Shown in pieces: positions 1-5,903 of a stretch of DNA of 64,000 bases (the stretch's first letter is position 1; each line of letters begins with the position of its first letter). Below the pieces are notes generated by a model. The model had not been told where the DNA came from, did no database searches, and saw nothing but the letters and a program-made list of their open reading frames with translations. This DNA comes from Litorimonas sp964511495 (GTDB lineage Bacteria > Pseudomonadota > Alphaproteobacteria > Caulobacterales > Maricaulaceae). The stretch covers positions 1 through 64,000 of the forward strand of contig CAZEFT010000014.1 in the NCBI GenBank assembly GCA_964511495.1, given 5' to 3'. A program made the position numbers and the translations under genes.

Positions 1-91
1 CATCTTTCACGCCAATCCAACGTACGATTAGGCCCGTCGTGAAAGAACAAACTCACTATACCCCACTATCAACATGTGGGGATCATTCTCT

Positions 92-99
92 TGATTTTC
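92..99. repeat. Target site duplication, left copy
   Basis: The 8-mer TGATTTTC directly abuts the left inverted repeat of the transposon and recurs exactly at 2134-2141 abutting the right repeat. Eight bases is the duplication length known for IS1595-family elements. The perfect match supports a recent, undisturbed insertion. Confidence 0.9.
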
Positions 100-124
100 G
101 GCTATTATATACTTAAGAAAGCAG
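100..124 (+). repeat. Terminal inverted repeat, left
   Basis: It starts GGCTATTATATACTT and ends AAAGCAG. The reverse complement of 2109-2133 matches it at 22 of 25 positions, with only the three bases 115-117 differing. It lies 5 bases upstream of the first passenger start codon, so the end probably doubles as promoter sequence: the right copy carries TTGACA within it. Confidence 0.9.
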
Positions 125-128
125 TGTA

Positions 129-344
129 ATGACCAATCAGTCAAAAAATGAAATCGTTGTTACTGAGGAGATGATTGAGGCTGGGGCGGCGGTTCTTCGT
201 GCGAAATTGGCGGAATCGAGGGAAGAAGGGATTCCTTATCTAGTTTTAACAGCAGATTACTTAGCTCGTGACGTAATTCATGCATGCATTTCGCATTATC
301 ATCAAGCCATAACCCGTGACCCTATTGAGTTGGTTTTCTTTTAG
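129..344 (+). CDS. Transposon passenger ORF, 71-aa hypothetical protein
   Basis: A short acidic protein with no recognised domain. The predicted content is mostly helical, with an amphipathic stretch around residues 13-30 and a hydrophobic end (IELVFF). It begins 5 bases after the left terminal repeat, so expression most likely depends on a promoter formed at the transposon end. It is followed 16 bases later by another plus-strand ORF (361-495), and the two may be cotranscribed. No transposase or resistance motif is visible. Its position inside the element bounded by the 8-bp duplication makes it cargo, not a host gene. Function unknown. Confidence 0.55.
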   Translation: MTNQSKNEIVVTEEMIEAGAAVLRAKLAESREEGIPYLVLTADYLARDVIHACISHYHQAITRDPIELVFF

Positions 345-360
345 CTTTAATGGCTGTGGT

Positions 361-495
361 ATGACTAAATCTCCAGATTTTCAAAAAACTCTAAAGCGGA
401 TGTTAGAGACGCCACCTCAAGAGAATAAGCCGCTTAATGCGGATGAGAAAAAGAAAAAAACTAAAGGCGCAAACATCTCTCGTTCTAAGAATTAG
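361..495 (+). CDS. Transposon passenger ORF, 44-aa basic hypothetical protein
   Basis: A 44-residue protein starting MTKSPDFQKTLKRML and ending in a lysine-rich tail (DEKKKKTKGANISRSKN). It is small and strongly basic in the C-terminal half, which would suit nucleic acid binding, but no family is recognised. It follows the 71-aa passenger by 16 bases on the same strand. Its last 11 bases overlap the end of the convergent gene at 485-1006. The case for a real gene rests on codon composition, position and compactness of the element. Function unknown. Confidence 0.4.
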   Translation: MTKSPDFQKTLKRMLETPPQENKPLNADEKKKKTKGANISRSKN

Positions 496-1006
496 TTTCG
501 GGGCTTCGGCCTTTCCATGGCTTATCTGGTGCCACATTGTAAAAGACTGAAATTTTGCCCTTGCAGACGTTACATACATAATCAACTTCACCCCTTCCTC
601 TAGCGCTCAATACCGGGTCTTGCGCACTGCGCTGCAATGGAGATTTTTTATGATTGTCGAAGCATTGTACGCAAAGCCAATGACTTGGTTTGCTTTCGCC
701 TTTTATTGGTTCAAAGACGTAAGCGAGAGCACCAATATACACCTGTTCGAGATTGTAGCGCTTCTTTTCTGCATCCCATGCTTTAAGGCTCATAATTTCT
801 TTTTCAAGAGACTCTATCTTCTTAACTGTAAGCGCATATTCGCTTTGAATTTGCATAATATGGCCTTGAGCGGCGATAATCTGAGTGTTGAGTTCTATGG
901 CTTTGGTTTGGACTTCAGCACCAACTTTGAGCGTCAAAATACCGTTAACGGCTTGCGCGCCGAACTGCAGTGCTTGCATCGCGCCTAAAATGCTAGTTCC
1001 GTCCAT
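485..1006 (-). CDS. Transposon passenger: coiled-coil protein with C-terminal zinc ribbon
   Basis: A 173-aa protein. Residues about 30-80 form a heptad-rich coiled coil (alternating I/L with E/K, including KKIESLEKEIMSLKAW). The C-terminal half carries two CxxC knuckles (HWLCVQC near residue 110 and CNVC near 145), which together look like one zinc-binding ribbon. The pattern of a YxLxxl coiled-coil end, then HWLCxxCF, then KSxLQ is one I associate with small uncharacterised proteins found in many proteobacteria. This recollection was not checked by search. The start codon sits at the foot of an 11-bp inverted repeat (1006-1016/1027-1037) that would bury it. The gene is convergent with the other passengers and 86 bases downstream of the transposase gene. 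Confidence 0.7.
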   Translation of the reverse strand: MDGTSILGAMQALQFGAQAVNGILTLKVGAEVQTKAIELNTQIIAAQGHIMQIQSEYALTVKKIESLEKEIMSLKAWDAEKKRYNLEQVYIGALAYVFEPIKGESKPSHWLCVQCFDNHKKSPLQRSAQDPVLSARGRGEVDYVCNVCKGKISVFYNVAPDKPWKGRSPETNS

Positions 1007-1037
1007 AAGCTTAGCCTCTTGATAGGGGCTAAGCTTA
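1006..1037 (-). promoter_or_regulatory. Inverted repeat covering the start of the zinc-ribbon passenger
   Basis: TAAGCTTAGCC at 1006-1016 and its exact complement at 1027-1037 flank a 10-base loop. On the minus-strand transcript the hairpin lies just before the start codon, with the purine-rich AAGAGG Shine-Dalgarno-like stretch in the loop and 3' arm. It could restrict translation until opened. A transcriptional operator is an alternative. Confidence 0.5.
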
Positions 1038-1092
1038 TGCTGATTCGATTTATTTATGGGTGTATTTTCGCGTATTGACGTAAGGGTTTGTC

Positions 1093-2085
1093 TTACGCTG
1101 CTTTAGCAACCCGCCGATATGTGAGGCGCTTACCTTCAATGCCTTTTAGAGCCGCGTCACGACGCTCATTATCGTTTAGCTTACGGCCATTATACCGGAA
1201 ATCAAACTCGGTCACATAACGTTGTAGGTGGTTTTCAGCGCAATGCTGGTACGTTCCAATCATGCCACGCTTAAAGATGCTGTAATAGCCTTCGAGTGTG
1301 TTTGTGTAGGCATCCCCGCGGACATATTCCTTACGGCGGTGATTAACTGTGTCATGTGAGGCAAATTCTTCGCCCACAAATTTATAGATATTAGCTTCAT
1401 CGGTGCGTAGATGTGATTTACGGTCTGCGTTGCGAACCAAAACTTCACGAACCTTTGGCGCAGTTGCATTGTCAACATGGAAGGATCGAACAGAACCGCC
1501 ACGCTCGACGAGTGACACAACAACATATTTGTTATTTGGCTTAGCTTTGTATGACAGACGACCATCTTTGCCGCGAATAACCTCGCGTTTCATTTTTGCA
1601 AATTTTTTACGACTAACCTTATTTCCTACATAAGTTTCGTCCGCCTCAATAAACTTGTCTTTGCCACCTAATGGTGGCGGATTATTGTCGACCATCGCCT
1701 CACGGATACGGTGACACATAAACCAAGCGGTTTTGTAGGTCACGCCAAGCATACGGTGGATTTGATGGGCGGACATGCCCTTTTTTGATGAGGTCAGCAG
1801 GTGAGTAGCTAAAAGCCATTTGTTTAGAGGTACTTTAGAGCGCTCAAACACAGTGCCAACGGTTACGGTAAACTGTTGACGACACTCTTTTTCGTTGCAC
1901 TGGCGCAGTCCCGCGCGGTGTGACTTACCGTTAAGTTCACGGACGTTATTCGAATTGCAGTGAGGGCAGACAGCGCCTTCGGGCCAGCGTGTGGCTTCAA
2001 GATGCAAGCGAGCGGCCTCTTTGTCGATGAAGATAGGGTTCAATATGTCAGAGATAGGGTTCAATATGTCAGAGACAGCGTTCAT
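1093..2085 (-). CDS. IS1595-family (ISXO2-like) transposase
   Basis: A 330-aa DDE-type transposase. The N-terminal zinc ribbon has CPHC (about residues 40-43) and CNEKEC (63-68). Next comes a helix-turn-helix-like region with SKKGMSAHQIHRMLGVTYKT. The catalytic core includes the first acidic motif in FIEADETYVG, the second in HLRTDEANIY and the final region around YTNTLEGYYSIFKRGM, where the IS1595 group carries its last catalytic acidic residue and adjacent conserved residues. Length is normal for the family and no frameshift is seen. The extreme N-terminus contains a 7-residue duplication (SDILNPI twice) from a 21-bp tandem repeat. The gene reads from the right terminal repeat, where TTGACA could serve as a -35 box. 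Confidence 0.95.
   Translation of the reverse strand: MNAVSDILNPISDILNPIFIDKEAARLHLEATRWPEGAVCPHCNSNNVRELNGKSHRAGLRQCNEKECRQQFTVTVGTVFERSKVPLNKWLLATHLLTSSKKGMSAHQIHRMLGVTYKTAWFMCHRIREAMVDNNPPPLGGKDKFIEADETYVGNKVSRKKFAKMKREVIRGKDGRLSYKAKPNNKYVVVSLVERGGSVRSFHVDNATAPKVREVLVRNADRKSHLRTDEANIYKFVGEEFASHDTVNHRRKEYVRGDAYTNTLEGYYSIFKRGMIGTYQHCAENHLQRYVTEFDFRYNGRKLNDNERRDAALKGIEGKRLTYRRVAKAA
2031..2072 (-). repeat. 21-bp tandem duplication inside the transposase gene
   Basis: Two exact 21-base copies (2031-2051 and 2052-2072) lie near the 5' end of the transposase gene. Each encodes SDILNPI in frame, so the reading frame is kept. The exact identity implies a recent slippage duplication. Confidence 0.9.
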
Positions 2086-2108
2086 ACGCAGTTTATCGGC
2101 TTAAATCT

Positions 2109-2133
2109 CTGCTTTGTCAAGTATATAATAGCC
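2109..2133 (-). repeat. Terminal inverted repeat, right
   Basis: On the minus strand it reads GGCTATTATATACTT, then GAC, then AAAGCAG, matching the left end except for the middle triplet. It contains TTGACA, 17 bases upstream of GATAAA and close to the transposase start, so it probably supplies the transposase promoter. Confidence 0.9.
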
Positions 2134-2141
2134 TGATTTTC
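2134..2141. repeat. Target site duplication, right copy
   Basis: TGATTTTC, identical to 92-99. Removing the element and one copy restores a continuous host sequence with a hairpin spanning the insertion point (TCATTCTCTTG on the left, CAAGAGAGTGA on the right). Confidence 0.9.
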
Positions 2142-2428
2142 TCACAAGAGAGTGAATTCATTGAAGGTTTCAAAACGCTAAGTGCGGATCATTATTTCAT
2201 CCGCGTGACCCGATAGGGTCTGCCCGAAGGGAACGCGCGGATGCTATTGTTGCAGAACCCCAAACCTCGCGACGTCAACAGGGGGCCGTGAACCAACTTA
2301 AGTCGGATAAGACCATGGCTATCTCATGGCAGACATTAGAGATGTGCCACACTTATTCGGCTTGTCTCAAACTCAACCGAATAATTTGAAAATCAAATCG
2401 CCAAAGCTGTGATAATCCCTTAGATTAA
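2142..2428 (+). other. Structured non-coding stretch before arsR (possible small RNA)
   Basis: There is no open frame of note in this stretch, but many complementary segments. GCGGAT (2184-2189) and CGCGGATG (2236-2243) both complement the middle CATCCGCG (2198-2205), so two hairpins are mutually exclusive. Inside the longer one sit GACCC-GATA-GGGTC (2207-2220) and CCC-GAA-GGG (2223-2231). Further on are CCATG/CATGG around 2315-2331 and a final TTATTCGG/CCGAATAA pair (about 2353-2384). The plus orientation is assumed. It may be a small RNA or the leader of arsR. It was not matched to a known RNA family. Confidence 0.35.
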
Positions 2429-2434
2429 TTGACT

Positions 2435-2770
2435 ATGTCAGACTCGCAAAAAACAATTCAGCAGCTTTCAGCCTTAGCCCAAGAGACGCGATTTGCTATT
2501 TTTCAGACCCTGATGCGCGCCGGACAGGACGGCATGTCAGCAGGCACTATAGCGCAGGCACTGAATGTGGCCCCCAATACGCTTTCAAACCACCTCGCCA
2601 TCATCACTCGTGCTCACCTTGCCAGCGTCACACGAGAAGGACGCAGTCAAATCTACAAAGCCCGTATTGACGGCGTAAATGATTTGCTCTCGGCCTTGGT
2701 TGAAGACTGTTGCAATGGTCATCCTGAAATTTGTGTGTCGGTTTCAAAATTGTCTAAAGCTTCATGCTAA
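2435..2770 (+). CDS. arsR: ArsR-family arsenic-responsive repressor
   Basis: A 111-aa winged-helix metalloregulator. The recognition region is SAGTIAQALNVAPNTLSNHLAII (given in parts: APNTLSNHL is the ArsR-type recognition helix). The inducer site is probably the C-terminal cysteines C92, C93 and C100 in DCCNGHPEIC, resembling the C-terminal As(III)-binding type and not the alpha-3 ELCVCDL type. ATG at 2435 is chosen over an in-frame TTG six bases upstream. No clear Shine-Dalgarno is seen. It heads an arsR-acr3-arsC cluster, with a probable operator in the 81-base gap to acr3. The protein would repress the cluster and release DNA on binding arsenite. Confidence 0.9.
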   Translation: MSDSQKTIQQLSALAQETRFAIFQTLMRAGQDGMSAGTIAQALNVAPNTLSNHLAIITRAHLASVTREGRSQIYKARIDGVNDLLSALVEDCCNGHPEICVSVSKLSKASC

Positions 2771-2783
2771 AAGTAATAATACA

Positions 2784-2826
2784 ATATTTCGACGATTATT
2801 GAAGTATATTCATTTTCTGTTATAAG
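2784..2826 (+). promoter_or_regulatory. Probable acr3 promoter with ArsR operator
   Basis: The inverted repeat ATATTTC (2784-2790) and GAAGTAT (2801-2807) has a 10-base spacer. It overlaps TTGAAG (2799-2804), which is 16 bases from TATAAG (2821-2826). An AT-rich dyad over a -35 box between arsR and the efflux gene fits an ArsR operator. This is inferred from pattern and position only. Confidence 0.4.
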
Positions 2827-2851
2827 ACGCGCTCATCGGGAGTGAGTCGTC

Positions 2852-3868
2852 ATGGGTGTATTCGAACGCTATTTATCGGTATGGGTCGCGCTCTCTATCG
2901 CGGCCGGGATATTATTAGGCAAACTGTTACCTGATCTGTTTGCCGCGCTCGCAGGACTTGAATATGCCAATGTTAATTTGGCCGTCGCTGTTTTGATTTG
3001 GGCCATGGTTTGGCCAATGATGATTGGCGTGGACTTTGCCAGCCTGAAGCGCGTCGGCGACAAGCCTAAAGGGCTTGTCATTACCCTCATCGTCAATTGG
3101 CTGATTAAACCTTTCACCATGGCCGCTTTGGGGGTGTTGTTCTTCAAACATGTTTTTGCAGGGCTGATACCGCCCGCCGATGCCGATGGATATATTGCGG
3201 GCCTTATTTTGCTCGGCGCAGCGCCGTGTACGGCGATGGTGTTTGTCTGGTCACAAATGACCAAAGGCGACCCGACTTATACTTTGGCGCAAGTCAGCGT
3301 GAATGATGCCATTATGGTCTTTGCCTTTGCCCCCATCGTGGCCTTCCTTTTGGGTGTCACTGACATTGTCGTGCCATGGGCAACACTTATCCTGTCCGTT
3401 GGGCTTTACGTTGTTGTTCCGCTTATCGCAGGCATGATTGCACGAGCGCTCTTAATTCGACGAGGCGGCGTGGACGCCATTGATGCTTTTGTGGCCAAGG
3501 TAAAGCCATTCTCGGTCATTGGTCTTTTGGCGACCGTTGTGTTGCTCTTTGGGTTTCAGGGCCAAGTCATTTTGGAACGCCCTTTGATTATCGCTTTGAT
3601 TGCTGTGCCCATTCTTATTCAGTCTTATGCAATCTTTGCTGTGGCCTATGGTGCGGCGTGGGCTTGGAAGGTTCCGCATAATGTCGCCGCGCCATGCGCT
3701 TTAATTGGCACGTCAAATTTCTTTGAACTTGCTGTCGCTGTGGCGATTAGCCTGTTTGGACTTTCTTCCGGTGCGGCCCTCGCCACGGTTGTCGGGGTTC
3801 TGGTCGAAGTGCCTGTTATGCTTTCGCTCGTCGCTTTTGCGAACCGCACCAAAACTAAGTTTGCATAA
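2852..3868 (+). CDS. acr3: Arsenite efflux permease, ACR3 family
   Basis: A 338-aa inner-membrane protein with about ten hydrophobic segments, typical of ACR3/bile-acid-sodium-symporter superfamily arsenite carriers. The signature LLGAAPCTAMVFVWSQM (about residues 122-138) carries the cysteine essential in characterised ACR3 proteins, and an acidic residue follows in the DAIMVF region. It exports As(III) by proton antiport. The start at 2852 lies 8 bases after a GGGAGTGAG ribosome site. It follows arsR and precedes arsC by 19 bases, forming a minimal arsenic resistance cluster. Confidence 0.95.
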   Translation: MGVFERYLSVWVALSIAAGILLGKLLPDLFAALAGLEYANVNLAVAVLIWAMVWPMMIGVDFASLKRVGDKPKGLVITLIVNWLIKPFTMAALGVLFFKHVFAGLIPPADADGYIAGLILLGAAPCTAMVFVWSQMTKGDPTYTLAQVSVNDAIMVFAFAPIVAFLLGVTDIVVPWATLILSVGLYVVVPLIAGMIARALLIRRGGVDAIDAFVAKVKPFSVIGLLATVVLLFGFQGQVILERPLIIALIAVPILIQSYAIFAVAYGAAWAWKVPHNVAAPCALIGTSNFFELAVAVAISLFGLSSGAALATVVGVLVEVPVMLSLVAFANRTKTKFA

Positions 3869-3887
3869 AGCCAGAAAGATAAAGCAC

Positions 3888-4307
3888 ATGATCGTTATTC
3901 ATCATAACCCCGATTGCGGCACATCGCGCAATGTCTTGGCGATCATAAGAGCAGCAGGGTATGATCCGGTCATTGTTGATTATTTAACCGAAGGCTGGAC
4001 ACGATCGCAGCTCTTGGCGCTTTTGGCTGCCGCAGGACTGAAACCCAGTGAAGCCCTTCGAAAAACCAAGTCTCCGGCTCAGGAGTTGGGCTTATTGGAA
4101 GAGGACGCGTCGGAAGACCATATCCTGTCACACATGCTCGAACATCCCGTTCTTGTGAACCGTCCAATAGTTTGCACGTCCAAAGGTGTAAAGCTGTGCC
4201 GACCCAGCGAAGCCGTCATTGAGCTGTTAGACAAAAAACCCCAAGGACCGTTTTACAAAGAAGACGGCGAGTTGCTGATAGATGAAAACGGTATAATCTG
4301 TGTCTGA
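3888..4307 (+). CDS. arsC: Arsenate reductase, glutaredoxin-linked
   Basis: A 139-aa ArsC of the thioredoxin-fold, glutaredoxin-dependent type. The catalytic C10 lies in NPDCGTSRN, and the arginine in VLVNRPIV (about residue 93) belongs to the oxyanion site. The C-terminal GPFYKEDGE is usual. It reduces As(V) to As(III) for export by the neighbouring ACR3 protein. A longer upstream reading frame overlaps acr3, but the family N-terminus begins at this ATG, 19 bases after the acr3 stop. A hairpin with a GTGGAA/TTCCAC core at 4345-4359 follows the gene, without a strong T tract. Confidence 0.95.
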   Translation: MIVIHHNPDCGTSRNVLAIIRAAGYDPVIVDYLTEGWTRSQLLALLAAAGLKPSEALRKTKSPAQELGLLEEDASEDHILSHMLEHPVLVNRPIVCTSKGVKLCRPSEAVIELLDKKPQGPFYKEDGELLIDENGIICV

Positions 4308-4418
4308 CGCAAATAAGAGCTTGCCAGCGGGGGCGGTGTTTACTGTGGAATTTTTCCACCCGCCAACCATGTGCACAAATAAAGAGCCTTTAAAGCAGCC
4401 CCGCCACGAGGCGTTCCG

Positions 4419-5267
4419 TTAAAGCGTCTCTAAGTCTTTCAAGCAGGCATCATAATCCGCCAATAAATGTGTATTCCTGTCGACTATGGCTTGTCGGGCT
4501 TCAGCGTCGTTGAACACATAGAGGCGGTTGGCCTCAATGCCTTTGATGCAGAGTGCGGCATAGCGCTCGGCGCTCATCCCATTTTCGATTAAATCTTTCA
4601 CAGCTTCATAGGCTTTGGATTGCTTGAATCGTTCCCGCGTCTTGTCTGACATTGGGCTTCTATCCGCTGTGTTGTGGATATTGGAGACAACCCAAGTCGG
4701 GCAGAGGCAAGACACGCCGACACCGTAATCCGACACTTCGTGATAAAGCGCTTCAGAATATCCGACCACACCGAATTTCGTAGCGAAGTAAGGCCCCATG
4801 CCCTTCGCCGCTACGTGACCCGCCATAGAGGCCGTATTGACGATATGCCCCCCTTCACCCTGTGACAGAATAAGCGGTAGGAATATCTCGCAGCCATAGG
4901 CCACGCCCATCATGTTAATGTCATTTATCCATCGCCAGTCCTCGGGATAAATCCGTCCCGGACGTCCGGGCAGGCTGACCCCTGCATTATTGACGACGAT
5001 ATGAACCTTACCAAAAGTCTCCAGTGTCGTTTCAGAAGCGGCTTTTAGCGACTCATAATCCGCGACATCACAGATAACAGAAGCGAGGCGATCTTCGACA
5101 TCCTCATGGTCTCGCGATAAATCGGCATAGACCTTCTCCAGGCCCGGCCCGTCAATATCGGCCATCATGACCTTCGCTCCTTTATCCAAGAGGGCTTTTG
5201 TTAGCGCCAGTCCGATGCCGGAGGCGGCCCCTGTGACGAAGGCTGTTTTTTTGGAAATATCTGTCAT
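4419..5267 (-). CDS. Short-chain dehydrogenase/reductase
   Basis: A 282-aa classical SDR. The Rossmann motif TGAASGIG (12-19), NNAG (93-96), catalytic S147 and the Y160-x3-K164 pair (YFATK) are all present. The acidic D37 after beta-strand 2 suggests NAD(H) preference. The C-terminal extension (about residues 210-282) is longer than in minimal SDRs and resembles members acting on bulky hydrophobic substrates, but the substrate cannot be read from sequence. It is a single minus-strand gene between the arsenic cluster and a plus-strand receiver gene. Confidence 0.9.
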   Translation of the reverse strand: MTDISKKTAFVTGAASGIGLALTKALLDKGAKVMMADIDGPGLEKVYADLSRDHEDVEDRLASVICDVADYESLKAASETTLETFGKVHIVVNNAGVSLPGRPGRIYPEDWRWINDINMMGVAYGCEIFLPLILSQGEGGHIVNTASMAGHVAAKGMGPYFATKFGVVGYSEALYHEVSDYGVGVSCLCPTWVVSNIHNTADRSPMSDKTRERFKQSKAYEAVKDLIENGMSAERYAALCIKGIEANRLYVFNDAEARQAIVDRNTHLLADYDACLKDLETL

Positions 5268-5452
5268 GGTGTTTTTTCTGAAATTTTGGGAACTTTTCTA
5301 TTTTACCCGCGTTAGATTTGCTCTGTCCGTAAAAGTACGGCGAAAAGCCGGAAGGACGGAACTGCATAAACGGATTTTATGCTTCACGGTTCCTTAACAG
5401 GATTATTGGAACTTTTACACGCGAAATCCATTGTTTAAGCATGGGACACGAC

Positions 5453-5797
5453 ATGAAGATATTAGTTGTAGAAGATGAGGCCTTTGTAGCGCTCGATATA
5501 CAAATGGGTTTGGAAGATATGGGCGTCGATGTCGTCGGTCCGTGCATGTCACTTTCACTCTGTCTGAAAACAATTGAAGAAAAAGAATTTGATGCGGCCA
5601 TTTTGGACGTCGATTTGAACGGCGAGAAAGTTTATGAAGCTGCCGAACGTATCCGCGAAAAAAACATTCCTTTTGTTTTCCATACAGGTCGGGCGCATTG
5701 TGAAAATCTGGCGCAGCGCTTCCCTCAAGTGAAAGTGTTCGTGAAGCCAACACCGACGCCAAAGATATATGACGCACTTCAAGCCTTAGCGGCTTAA
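5453..5797 (+). CDS. Single-domain response regulator (receiver only)
   Basis: A 114-aa CheY-like receiver without an output domain. The acidic pocket EDE (residues 7-9 from this start), the phosphoacceptor aspartate in AILDVDLNG (about 52), the threonine in FHTGRA and the lysine in VFVKPTP are all in place. The ATG at 5453 has GGGA 8-9 bases upstream. An in-frame ATG four codons earlier (5441) is possible. Such domains relay phosphate or modulate a kinase. The nearest kinase here is the orphan one at 7795-9201, though no pairing is shown. An intrinsic terminator follows at 5879-5903. Confidence 0.9.
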   Translation: MKILVVEDEAFVALDIQMGLEDMGVDVVGPCMSLSLCLKTIEEKEFDAAILDVDLNGEKVYEAAERIREKNIPFVFHTGRAHCENLAQRFPQVKVFVKPTPTPKIYDALQALAA

Positions 5798-5815
5798 GGG
5801 GGATTACTTGAAATG

Positions 5816-5855
5816 AGCGCAAACCTTTATCCGTAAACAAATTCATGTTTGCGCT
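5816..5855. other. 9-bp inverted repeat after the receiver gene
   Basis: AGCGCAAAC (5816-5824) and GTTTGCGCT (5847-5855) are exact complements with a 22-base loop between the receiver gene and the ggt gene. It could be an RNA hairpin or a protein site upstream of ggt. No T tract follows. Confidence 0.35.
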
Positions 5856-5878
5856 GATGCGGACAGACCCTTAGGGTT

Positions 5879-5903
5879 AAGCCTCTTAAACGAGGCTTTT
5901 TTT
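5879..5903 (+). terminator. Rho-independent terminator touching the ggt start codon
   Basis: AAGCCTC (5879-5885) pairs with GAGGCTT (5892-5898), followed by T tract 5897-5903. The next base begins the ggt ATG. It would end the receiver transcript and leaves no room for a ribosome site before ggt. Confidence 0.8.

Larger units (their letters stand above)
100..2133 (-). mobile_element. Complete IS1595-family transposon with passenger genes
   Basis: The element is 2034 bp, bounded by 25-bp imperfect inverted repeats (100-124 and 2109-2133) and a perfect 8-bp direct duplication outside them. It carries an ISXO2-type transposase on the minus strand (1093-2085) and three further ORFs: 129-344 and 361-495 on the plus strand and 485-1006 on the minus strand. 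Plain IS1595 elements are usually around 1 kb, and longer members with passenger genes are known for the family. About 1 kb here is cargo that is not transposase. The intact frames, intact ends and intact duplication suggest it is or was recently mobile. The subgroup was not determined. Confidence 0.9.

Noticed and set aside
1..99. Hairpins at 4-45 (CTTTCACG/CGTGAAAG) and 61-81 (CCCCAC/GTGGGG) left of the transposon
   Set aside because: They may be the end of a gene or RNA cut by the window edge, but without the upstream sequence nothing specific can be claimed.
620..988. A 122-codon plus-strand frame within the transposon
   Set aside because: It lies entirely opposite the coiled-coil zinc-ribbon gene, has a Phe/Leu/Cys-rich composition typical of an antisense shadow, and has no ribosome site.
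2216..2229. GGGTCTGCCCGAAG shared exactly with 63034-63047
   Set aside because: Both copies are in structured non-coding stretches, but the match does not extend. Shared 14-mers are expected several times by chance in 64 kb, so it is not evidence for a common RNA family.
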